56,252 nucleotides of DNA from Atkinsonella hypoxylon. Taxonomy: Eukaryota; Ascomycota; Sordariomycetes; Hypocreales; Clavicipitaceae. The notes below the pieces were generated by a model. The model made no database searches. It was not told the DNA's origin and was given only the letters and a program-made list of their open reading frames with translations. How positions within the stretch are numbered: position 1 is the first letter of the stretch; every line of letters starts with the position of its first letter. The stretch lies in assembly GCA_000729835.1 (NCBI GenBank), contig JFHB01000197.1, positions 1 through 56,252 on the forward strand, given 5' to 3'. Of this stretch, positions 1 to 8,732 are shown in pieces. The translations under genes were made by a program, and so were the position numbers.

Positions 1-30
1 ATAGGTGTGTACAGGCTATAGTACGTCACA
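1..30 (-). repeat. LTR-end-like direct repeat, copy 1
   Basis: This 30-bp block recurs at 416-445 with two differences (ctata versus ccgta in the middle). Read on the minus strand both copies begin TGTGACGTACTA, and the bases just outside differ. That is how the start of a minus-strand LTR would look. This copy runs off the left edge, so no partner end or target duplication can be seen. Transposon identity is inferred from the TG start and the repetition only. Confidence 0.4.
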
Positions 31-241
31 CTACCCCTCCTTGCAAGCTAAACCTAATTAGTTAGCGGACCCACTTTTCCTTTAGTACCCCACTTTTCGT
101 GACTTAATCGGGTTTAGCTTTTAATCTAGCAAGGAACATTTAAATTAGTCTGCTTACTAATTAACTAGGGTATTTACTTTCCACTCGCACTAGTCCCAAC
201 TAGGCTAGTGGATATAACCTAAGGTACTAGGGGCAGAAAAC

Positions 242-320
242 TCCCTCTATCCCGGATTCGAACTTGGGACCTTTAGGTGGATTAAAATAATGTAACAGCT
301 GCTAACTAAGCCACTATTAA
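242..320 (-). repeat. decayed tRNA-like unit (pseudo-tRNA or SINE head)
   Basis: On the minus strand an A-box-like block TGGCTTAGTTAGC (301-313) is followed at tRNA-like spacing by a B-box-like block AGTTCGAATCC (254-264). The implied tRNA body is about 79 nt. The seven bases expected at each end (TTAATAG and ATAGAGG) do not form an acceptor stem, and the T stem is mismatched, so this is not a functional tRNA. A second A-box-like string (TAGTCTAGTGG) lies just upstream on the same strand. A tRNA-derived SINE head and a degraded tRNA gene both fit. No SINE tail was identified. Confidence 0.35.
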
Positions 321-415
321 CATATGTCACCACTAGACTAACTGCGCTCCCTTCCCCGCAAAAGGGTATAAGATTCCAATCCGTCGTACGGATGGAATAC
401 TTTGGCTTATAGGTT

Positions 416-445
416 ATAGGTGTGTACAGGCCGTAGTACGTCACA
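416..445 (-). repeat. LTR-end-like direct repeat, copy 2
   Basis: Second copy of the 30-bp block at 1-30, offset by 415 bp. On the minus strand it starts TGTGACGTACTACGGCC at 445 and reads leftward toward the tRNA-like unit. It may be the edge of a minus-strand LTR spanning part of 31-445. A matching CA end and target duplication were not found. Confidence 0.4.
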
Positions 446-565
446 ACAATAAGTTCACAACCCCCCCAGGCAGATTCGCAAGAATCTAAGCGATAACTGT
501 AACCCAACAAGCTTCTAGAACGACTTTAAAAGTATTAGAAACTCCTATTAACAAATTAGGACTTA

Positions 566-3500
566 ATGTACAAAATTAACCTAGAAACTGCTACTACTAC
601 TAATCTAAACAATAGAATTGCCTTTACAATTAACCTTTATAAAGATCGAAGATTTAGAGATTAAGAACAATAGAAGAACTTTAAATTTAACTTCTATAAC
701 TAGAATAAAGACCTATTTTAAAGAGCTTCTACTTTAATTATTAAAGCGTTATATAACTTACTACATAAATATAGAGTCTATATAGGCAAAAGCAGCAGCT
801 AAATTGCTAATTCCCTTAAAAGAGTACTATAAGAAGAGAAACAATCTATATAGCTAAAAGAAGAGATTAATAAATAAGTAGTATTAGGTAAATTCTACTT
901 AAATCTACACCTAGATATAGAACCTATATTTACAGTAAAGAAGCCTTAATCTTCTTTATAGAACTCTTCTTCTATACCTTTAGCACTCTCTTTATTACTT
1001 TTGTTAAGTATATCTAGCAATCTAATAGATATATTAGTAGAAATACTACCTCTTCCTTTTTCTCTATAGAATATAAGATTTCTTCTGCTTTTAGTAGTAT
1101 AACTATTACTTCTTTCTATAATAGATCCTTCTTAAACTAATATAAGGAAAGTCCTTAACCTTATAAAGATCTATAAGGAAAGCAATAAATATAGCAGCAA
1201 TATATTCGATTTTATTATACTAAAAGTAGTTATCCTTAAAGACCTATACTAATAACTTAATTTCTTAGAACTAGCAATAATAAAGGTATTTCTAGTAGTA
1301 CTAATAGGTAAAGTATATAAATTCTACCTTATAATAATTGCAATAAATATAAGGATAAATTATACCTTTAATTAAATAGTTAAAATTATTAAGCAACACT
1401 TTAAGACTTTAACTAATAAGTAGTTCTATTGCTAAAGATAGAACAGTATTATATTATATAATATAATTACTAAGAACCCTAATAAATCTATACTTAACTG
1501 CCTTAATATAATAATATAGAACCTTTAAGATATCTATAATAGCCTTTTTAACTCTCTTATAGATAATTCTAAACTTATTAAGTAAACTCTTTAAGTAGTT
1601 AAAGGTATCCCTAAATATAGCTAAGCTAAATTTATAACTAATATAATATTCTAAGAGCTTATTAGCAACCTATAAAAGTTAATTAGTATTGCAGAAGTAT
1701 AGAAGGAAATTAGCTAATTTTACGCTAAATTTAACTAACTTAATATTAATAATAAAGCCCTCTATATAGACTATTAATATTAACGTTTAAGAGATTCTAG
1801 CTGTAGTAGAAGTAAAACTAGAAGATAATGCTGCTTTATTTATAGAAAAGAAAGATATTAGTTAATAAAGTATAGTAAAAAAGAACGTTAAGAAGTACAG
1901 TAAAGATAGTAAAATAATAAAAAGTATAAAACCTCTCTATTAAACAGTAAATTTAAAGCCTACTTATAAGCTTATAAAGGATTAAGTAAACCTATATAGA
2001 ATAACAGTTTTAATAATGCTTAGGATATAGGTAAGGTATTTATTAAAGAATCTAATATAGCTAATAAAGAAAAAGCCCTTTAGCTAATAATTATATAATT
2101 CTTTACTAATGCTATAACTATAGACAATAGAGCTATCTTCTAAAACCTTAAGGAAGAAGCTTACTAGTATACTTTATATAAGAAAGACCTATTTATAGAA
2201 GATTAATTAAATTCTATAGATCTCTTATTATATTTGTTATCTTATATATTAGAAGAACGTTATTCTAGTAAGACATTTAGAGGCATCTTGCTTAACACTA
2301 AAGCAGTAAGCGTATTAATAGCTAGAATTAACTAAGTATAGGCACTAGTAAAGAAAATACCTTTACTAAAGATAAATCTATTTAATTAACACTATATAAT
2401 TATATTTAGCGCAGGATTAGCAACTTTAATAGGCTTTATTACAGTTTTAACAGTCTTTAGCTTAATTACATTCTATGTAATTAATATAAGCACTCTATTT
2501 CTATATAACATTAATAATATAGATAAGATATATATAAAGCTTAACAACCTTAAAAACGTGCTAATTTAAGGCAATTAAAAGGTTTCTATTATCTAGAAAT
2601 AGGGATATCTATAGTGGACTCTAGAAGCTATAAAAGCTGCTGTATTCTTCCTATTAGAAAAATAAATCTATTAGCTTTATTGTTAATTTAGGCATTCCTC
2701 TATACAACAATTAATAAAGATTCTATAATGTATAGGCAAAGATATTAGTAACAATAACGCTATTAATAGAATTATATAAGTCTGCTACTACTACTAACTT
2801 AACAGTAAATTACCTAGTTAATTCTAATTTACACTAAAGAATAACTATAACTTTAACTATAAAATCCTTATTAATATTATACACCTAAACAGCAGCTCTA
2901 TTCTTTACGTTGTTAATTCTACAACCTCGTTCTAAGCAGCCTGCTTTTTAGAACTATAAAAGCAGAAAGCATAAGACATCTAGAATATATTAAAAGAATG
3001 CTAGATTAATACCTATCTAAGTCCTCCTAACTGGATAGTTCATAATGCTGGAAAGAACTTTACATCCGCTAAATTCCGCTATTATGCATGAATGTTGTCC
3101 GTTAATGTTAACGAAGTTCCTATTAAAGCCTACAACAGCATCGGTAAAGTTAAACGGTACTATAGCCTATTACAAAGAGCTTTGTAATGGACTGACCTAG
3201 TGGCTACTGCTAACTAGCGTCTATAATGAGAACTATAATTATAGGGAGGAAAGGAGGAAGAGAGAAGGAACTAGAAGCCTCTTTATACCTCTATACTATA
3301 TATCTAGAGGTAGGTCTATTCCCTTAAGAGTCCCTTTTAGCACGTGCTCTATAGCTAAGGTTCTCTCTCTAGGGCCTAGTAAAGTTTAGCTAACCTCTAA
3401 ACGAATGCGGCTTACTTCTATCCCTTTACCTACATAGATCTCTGTCTCTCTCCTGCTGTCCTCCCTCTACTGAAAGACCTAAGCCTAAGGCTCGAGTCCA

Positions 3501-5060
3501 TAACAAGCTTATAATATCATTAGCGATGAATTAGGCACTAATACTAGTATCACAAAGGATTAGAGGCTTTAAATAGCTATTAAAGCTGTTAATGATTCTG
3601 CTGGACCTAACGGTCTTATGCCTACATTACTAGTCTTTAGTGCCTACCCCTGCATAACAGATAATTTACCTCTAAGCCTTTCTGTAATACAACAAGCTGA
3701 AATTCTATGTAAAGCCACTAATGAATTAAAGCCTAAAAGTGCCTAGCATAAAGGCAAATTCATAATGCTCTTGCCTCCTACAACAGCCTAAATATAACAC
3801 TAACGCATTCACTATCCCTATAGTTAGAAGTATATATATAGCGTAAAAAAGAAGGCTAGCAAGGCCTCTACAAGCTGCTTGCTATAAATAGCGAGGAATG
3901 CACTGTGTAAATGCCTTACAGCTCTATTTATTTTCGCATAACTATTGTAAAATCCTACTACTATAATAACAATAAATCTAATAATTATTCTACTGTTTCT
4001 AACGTTACACCTAATAAAAGCAATATAGAATCTCTACTTAAAAGTAATTCTATTCTACTAAAGAAGAGAGAAAGATCCCTAAAGGTAAAGTAACTAATTA
4101 ATCTAAACCTAATATAGAAAAAAGGCTTTAGAAGACTAAGAAAGAACCCTCTTTCTGTTCTAATTAATTCTATATAAAATTCCTTTACTTTTAACAATAA
4201 ACTAAATAGATATATTACTATTTCTAGCCTAACTGCTAGTAGTCCTTATAATCTTAACCCTAGTAATAGTATTAATTCTACTTATATATTACTATATAAA
4301 TCTAGCAATAAAATTTTCCTTTCTGCAAAAGAAACAGTAGACTACAACCTAGCTGTATAACTAAGGAAAGATAATAAGATTACAGCAAAAGGTGCTCTAT
4401 TTAAAGCATTTAACTAAGCTAAAATTAACGCACTACTAGCTAGAAATATCTTCTAATTCGTTAAATTTAACTCTGCTATATTCACTAGCTATATCTTTAA
4501 ATCTTATATAGTTTAAGAAGTTAAAGGAAAAGGAACTATATTACTATACAAGAAGTTAAGACTAGTTATCTAAGGATATAATAATAGCAATAAATTATTA
4601 ATTTTAACGTAATCTCTAATAATCTAACAGGCTAGCTAACGCTTAATTATAGCATTAGCTCTATCTCTCTAAAAATATAATATTGTCCGATAGATCTACG
4701 ATATTATATAGGTTTATATGCAATTTAACACTAATTTAAATAGATTAATTATTGCATAACTTCCTAACTAAATTAAACACCTATATCTCTATAATATAGT
4801 AATAGAAGTAATTAAGCCTCTATATAGAATCGCTAAAGCAGGTATATATTAGTGGTTTACGTACTTCTGCTACTACTGTAATAATTTAAGTATAGTTACA
4901 TTAATATATAACCCCTGCTTACTGATATTAAATAACAATAACTGCTTTAGAATTATTAGAATGCAGACTAACAATACATTAGGACTAAGCGACAGAACCT
5001 TCTCCAACTGTAAGGAATCCGAACTGCAGAAAGCTAATTTCACTGTAAAGCTAAAGTAGA
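566..5060 (+). pseudogene. Cop1-A Gag-Pol (Ty1/copia), RIP-degraded and truncated
   Basis: Relic of a copia polyprotein in order Gag, protease, integrase, reverse transcriptase. ATG at 566 is in frame with the body; the matching codon in Cop1-B is ATA. A Gag zinc knuckle of the fungal copia type (CFxCxKxG with a following W and H) is recognisable from 1832 as C-F-I-Y-R-K-E. The protease DTGA motif is mutated near 2294 (N-T-K-A). The integrase core follows at about 2880-3180 with an N-A-G-K-N-F block (D to N). L3 interrupts it at 3183-3505. The integrase C-terminus reads openly at 3911-4093 (MPYSSIYFR...). RT follows at about 4550-5050, including L-I-L-T-stop-S, originally LTQS. The L3 insertion (+328 bp with its duplication) and a 5-bp difference near 3725 together restore the frame. 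Stops are TAA/TAG at expected Gln or Trp. RNase H is absent. Confidence 0.85.
3183..3505. mobile_element. L3: solo LTR with perfect 5-bp target duplication
   Basis: A 323-bp insertion present in Cop1-A and missing at the same point of Cop1-B. It starts TGTAATGGAC and ends GTCCATAACA, giving TG...CA termini with a near-perfect terminal inverted repeat. It is flanked by agctt on both sides (3178-3182 and 3506-3510). It is visibly less RIP-mutated than its host and keeps CACGTG, GGACTGACC and a GA-rich run (gggaggaaaggaggaagag). No internal region or related full element occurs in the window. It is best read as a solo LTR; a small non-autonomous element is the alternative. Confidence 0.85.
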
Positions 5061-5307
5061 GCCTGTAACGGTCACGATCCCTCTGCACAATGCCTCGTTG
5101 TTATCCGTTACCTTAATGTTAAGATGTTCTACGTTAGCTACTCTATTGGTGCTAGCTTAAGCTAGCAGAACTATAGGTCTCCTTCGGTAAAACCTTAGAC
5201 TGTTGCAGAATAACGTTAGACTGTTAAATGCACTAAATGTAGCTCTACTTTAGGTTATTAACTCTACTAGGGTCTATTAATCTTATAGCCCTTAGGTGTT
5301 ACGGTGG
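5061..5307. other. unassigned spacer, lightly mutated
   Basis: Here homology with Cop1-B has ended and the G1-family LTR has not begun. The sequence keeps many CG/CA/TG dinucleotides. It contains a perfect 16-bp palindrome (gctagcttaagctagc, about 5152-5167). No open frame with recognisable protein similarity was found. It may be older flanking DNA or part of another LTR. Confidence 0.4.
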
Positions 5308-5966
5308 GATCTAACGTGGGTTTGTCGGAAGTGACAATAGGTTGTCGGATTCAACAGGTTATGTAATAATTCGTAAGAGGAGTCGTAAGAGCTTCTGTGA
5401 GGAGCATCTAATAATAATGTTCTAGTAAATAATCGTTAATTGTTTAATCTAACTACTTAAGCGTTACTTCTAACTACTTATATATAATTGCAGTTATATA
5501 CACTAGTGACCTATAGGTCTATAGGATTATTCTGTAATAAGTGCTGCCTCTACAAAAAAGATTAGCTGTTCTAGCTGTTCTAAAAAATTAATTGTTAGTT
5601 GTTAGAAGGTATATTAGATTAAACTAAATAACTTATTAATCTAGCTATTATAAAAGGCGCAGAAAGGTAGTTGTTATTTTATTATGTAAGTACGTATTGT
5701 TGTTGTTGTAGTGCAATCTACAGTGTAGGTTGCTACATTTATGTATTTTCTCTATACACTTATAATGCCTAAATTACACTTATAATCTAGTAACTATTAA
5801 ATCTATATATTAAATTAATAGATTTCCTTAAACCTAATAGAGCGTTAAAGCTTATTCTATAACCTATATATAAGTAAAGTTATATAAAATCATTCTAGAT
5901 AATATTAAATCCTATAAATTAATCTTTATATAATAAAGTTAATTTATTAAATCTATATAGTATATG
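5308..5966 (-). repeat. G1-family LTR, minus orientation
   Basis: About 659 bp that is the reverse complement of the G1 3' LTR at 30638-31297 over its whole length. On the + strand it begins TGTTACGGTGGGATC and ends CTATATAGTATA; the other copy has TGTACTATATAG and CCGTAACA as its ends. Orientation is taken from G1, where the CCGTAACA end faces the primer-binding site. No matching 5-bp duplication flanks it (ttagg on the left, tgtta on the right). It sits head-to-head against a partial + oriented LTR that starts near 5976. Confidence 0.75.
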
Positions 5967-6125
5967 TTACGGGATAATCCTACAGACCTGCAGGTCACTA
6001 GTGTATATGACCGCAATTATATATAAGTAGTTAGAAGCAACACTTAGGTAGTCAGATTGAACAATTAACAATTATTCACTAGAACACTATTTCTAGATGC
6101 TCCTTACAGAAGCTCTTATAACTCC

Positions 6126-6820
6126 TGTTAAAAATAAGCTACCCTGTATAGCCTATTTTTATGCCTACTAGTTGCTCTATCACGTGACCCTCATTAGGTC
6201 TTGTTACGTTGATTTTTGGTAGAGATATCGCTGTTACTAGATGCGAAACATCTGGAATCGACTAAGGCAAAGTTGCCTAACCTATAGTTAACTTTAACTG
6301 CGATTTTCTCTACAACTAGCAATAGTAGAAATTCAAGAAGTATACCATTCGAAAGCTAAGAATTAGGGCTATTTAATAGTATAATCGTTAGATAGAGTTG
6401 CTTATAAGGGTTGCTTGTTATTAGTAGAATTTGTTAAATTGTGCACGTAAGCGTCTCGTTTGTATAGCTGTAAGTCGATTTTTTTGTTTTTATATAGTAA
6501 ATCTTTTTGCGGAAATTATAAAGTGGCCTATAAGCCCCTTCTAGCGACTACGGCCCGCCAATATAGTTAGAGGGTCTATAAGGGACTAGAAAGATTTAAG
6601 ATCCTACCCTTACTAAGTTCGTTACAGCGCTCTCAATATAAAGATACTACTATTACAGTTATCTATTGCCTCTACGTAATCTATACTATACACTACAGCT
6701 TGATTTAGGCCGCTGCTGCTTTCACTACGTGATAATTGCTAGGAGCAATTACAGGTGCTAAATCTAAGAGACCACTACCCTCTTAGATATCTAGTCCTGT
6801 AATCCCTATTATTTTCAATA
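6126..6820 (+). mobile_element. Cop2 solo LTR, 695 bp
   Basis: Begins TGTTAAAAATAAGC and ends TTATTTTCAATA (CA to TA by RIP), flanked by actcc at 6121-6125 and 6821-6825. It has the same length as both LTRs of Cop2-a. No internal sequence is present, so it is the product of LTR-LTR recombination after insertion into the G1 5' LTR. It contains a TATA-like tttttatatagtaaa and two strong inverted repeats near its 3' end (see the hairpin entry). Confidence 0.93.
6733..6803 (+). other. conserved hairpin cluster at Cop2 LTR 3' end
   Basis: Two structures can be read directly. First, taattgct-agg-agcaatta (6733-6751) is an 8-bp perfect stem. Second, attacagg (6748-6755) pairs with cctgtaat (6796-6803) and encloses tctaagag (6763-6770) paired with ctcttaga (6780-6787). 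The same arrangement recurs in the other Cop2 LTRs. In the copy at 17030-17724 both arms of the outer stem have changed so that most pairs are kept. The position suggests an R/U5 RNA structure or a 3'-end-formation signal; that role is inferred. Confidence 0.5.
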
Positions 6821-6909
6821 ACTCCTCTTACAATTTATTATATAACCTATTAAATCTAACAACCTATTGTTACTTCTAATAAACCTACGTTAGATCCCTC
6901 TGTAATAAG

Positions 6910-6923
6910 TAGTAGCAATTGCT
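6910..6923 (+). promoter_or_regulatory. G1 primer-binding site
   Basis: Two bases after the LTR end (6907) the sequence reads tagtagcaattgct. It equals the TRIM's tggtagcaattgct at 21804-21817 apart from one G-to-A change, and also lies two bases after the LTR. TGG is the expected complement of a tRNA CCA end. The tRNA species was not identified. Confidence 0.55.
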
Positions 6924-7897
6924 TCTAATTATTACTAACTCTTCTTAAGCTTAAAAAGCTAAAATTGTAATGTTTAAAATAGAGTAACTTTAGAAGGAGC
7001 TTAGTAGAAGGAATTATATTCTTTTTACTAATAGAGAACTTAAAACTATACATTAATTCTATAAATTTTACTGCTAAAATCTAGATTTCTAGATTTAAAA
7101 AAGGGATTTTATACCTTAAAAGAAAAGAAGCTTACTACTTTATCTTACTTACTATAAATTTGTTAATAAACAGCTTAAATTATATAACTAACTTAAGCTA
7201 GTAGAACTACCTTCTTACTAGAATACTGTTAACGCTTCTATAGTACAGTAGGTATAAAGGTAGGTTAATAGAATTATTAATAAGGCTAAATCTACTAAAC
7301 TCCTTATAGATTTACTAATAGTAATGCTAAAAGGAAAAGCTAAGGCTAGATTATCTAGATCTAATAGCTTAAGAGACACTATCTATAAAGCTAGTGCTAG
7401 TTCTACCTAGAATATTAAAGAAAAGTAAGTATAGAGATCTAGATTTATACTGCTTACTAAGGACCTAAATCTATTAAATATACCTTAAACTATTAAATAT
7501 ACCTTAAACTACTAGAAAGAACTTATTAATTAAAGAACTAGCTAAAATCTTACTACTTTTATAGGCTTACTAAAGGTTTTATACCCTTAGGCTAGAGTAT
7601 AAAGTAGAGAAAGCAATAGAACTACTTAAAAAAGAGAACCCCTTACTAGAATAGCTTATAGGTTTTTCTATAGAAATTAGTAAGTAAATTAGTAGAATTA
7701 GGGGAGAATTAATTAACGAAATTAGTAGATTATAGAGAGAATTAAATAATAAAATTACTGCTCTTTAGGTAAAGCAATAATACTTAGCCTAGAAGATAAA
7801 GACTATACTTAAGCTTTAGAATAAATACAATAGATAATACTATACCTAATAAGGCTTCTAGCTTAAGAATTATAGATAAAGGGCTTTTAATTCTTAC
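6924..7897 (+). pseudogene. G1 gag, N-terminal part, RIP-degraded
   Basis: Between the primer-binding site and the Cop1-B insertion. In a Ty3/gypsy element this is the 5' leader and the start of gag. Long TAA/TAG-interrupted frames rich in Lys, Glu and Leu are visible, for example around 7280-7420 and 7660-7800. No start codon can be chosen, since ATG to ATA is common here. No zinc knuckle was seen. The assignment rests mainly on position and on continuity with 14214 onward once Cop1-B is removed. Confidence 0.5.
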
Positions 7898-8212
7898 TGT
7901 TGGAATCGTCATAACTCTATCGTGCGATTCCGGCGCCTGCATAGGTGGATACAACCGCTGATTGGTTGCATCCGCACACTAGTCTCCACTTATATCGGGG
8001 TCGCCGATACCCCTCAATTCCCCCTTAACACAACACTATACCTAAGGTATATAAGGCATCTAACGGGGTATATAATGTAGCCTCTTTTACTAGTTAGATA
8101 CAACTTCTAGATAACTGAATTTAAACCTCTTTAATGTAAATACTAGTGCACTAGTGAATTAGTTATAGAACTAACTTAAAGGAGTATAAATTAAACCCTT
8201 AGTTTGTTAACA
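7898..8212 (+). repeat. Cop1-B 5' LTR, 315 bp
   Basis: Starts TGTTGGAATCGTC and ends TTTGTTAACA. It differs from the 3' LTR mainly by transitions (for example TGTTGG/TGTTAG and GTTAACA/GTCGACA). It contains TATA-like boxes ggtatataagg and gggtatataatg, the likely core promoter. This copy is the less mutated of the two at its 5' end. Confidence 0.95.
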
Positions 8213-8732
8213 CTAATTAGTAGTTACTTAACTAGAAGTCTTTAGTACAACTAAAGAGATTAGTACAACTAACTATAGATTAGCTAGATTTAGCAAGAAG
8301 AGATGTAATACTGTTAGCTAAAACCCTTAGCAGCTAACGTAACTAGTAAAGCGTACTAAAGGAAGGGATATCTTTACAATTACTTAGTTACTAAGTTATA
8401 TTTACTTATAATAACGTTTTAGTTTAACTAATTGTTAATATTAAACTCCTAAGGAATTAAATTACTAGCTAGAACCCTTAGCAGCTAATACTATAGGATT
8501 TAACTTCTCTAACTATCTTAGAACTTAGCTAGAAGCTAGCTAAATCTCTCTATCTTTATACTAATTCTGTTATACCTACTTTCTCTTTCTATACTACTTA
8601 ATCTTATTTAATATAATAAGTTTATAACAACCTTAGGTAGATTTATAAGAATTTAAGCAATAACTATAACCTAATAAGCTTCTAGAATAACTTTAAAAGT
8701 ATTAGAAACTCCTATTAATAGATTAGAACTTA
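8213..8732 (+). other. Cop1-B leader, no recognised gene
   Basis: Untranslated leader between the 5' LTR and the inferred gag start. It opens ctaattagtagttac; I could not match it confidently to a primer tRNA. Two near-identical short blocks (about acccttagcagctaa) recur near 8325 and 8470. Cop1-A shares only the last ~110 bases. Confidence 0.5.

Larger units (their letters stand above)
31..448. other. little-mutated DNA without recognised gene
   Basis: This stretch keeps CA, TG and CG dinucleotides that are nearly absent to its right, so RIP has affected it less. It holds the tRNA-like unit and ends with the second 30-bp repeat. The 87-residue open frame across it (247-510, minus) runs through the tRNA-like unit and into Cop1-A, and looks like chance. 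Homology to Cop1-B begins near 449. Confidence 0.45.
449..5060 (+). mobile_element. Cop1-A: LTR-less Ty1/copia element body
   Basis: This segment aligns along its length with Cop1-B (from about 8620 to about 12895). The differences are overwhelmingly C/T and G/A transitions, as expected from independent RIP of two copies. It lacks both LTRs and starts in the leader upstream of gag. It stops near 5060, just after reverse transcriptase, so RNase H and the 3' end are missing. No target duplication is visible at either edge, so it is a truncated relic, not an intact insertion. It carries the L3 solo LTR at 3183-3505, absent from Cop1-B. Confidence 0.85.
5967..6907 (+). repeat. G1 5' LTR remnant, split by a Cop2 solo LTR
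   Basis: From about 5976 to 6120 and again from 6826 to 6907 this matches the last part of the G1 3' LTR, ending ...GATCCCTCTGTAATA (CCGTAACA in the better copy). The first part of the LTR is missing and is replaced by nine bases (tgttacggg) abutting the inverted LTR at 5308-5966. The Cop2 solo LTR lies inside with duplication actcc. Directly after 6907 comes a primer-binding-site-like sequence and then Gag, so this is G1's 5' LTR, damaged at its outer end. Confidence 0.7.

Noticed and set aside
242..320. Functional tRNA gene
   Set aside because: A- and B-box-like blocks are present, but acceptor and T stems do not pair.
247..510. 87-residue minus-strand open frame
   Set aside because: It crosses a tRNA-like unit, an LTR-end repeat and the start of Cop1-A, so no single gene can be there.
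5152..5167. 16-bp palindrome gctagcttaagctagc as an operator
   Set aside because: CTAG/TTAA-rich palindromes arise often in this RIP-skewed sequence and nothing nearby needs an operator.
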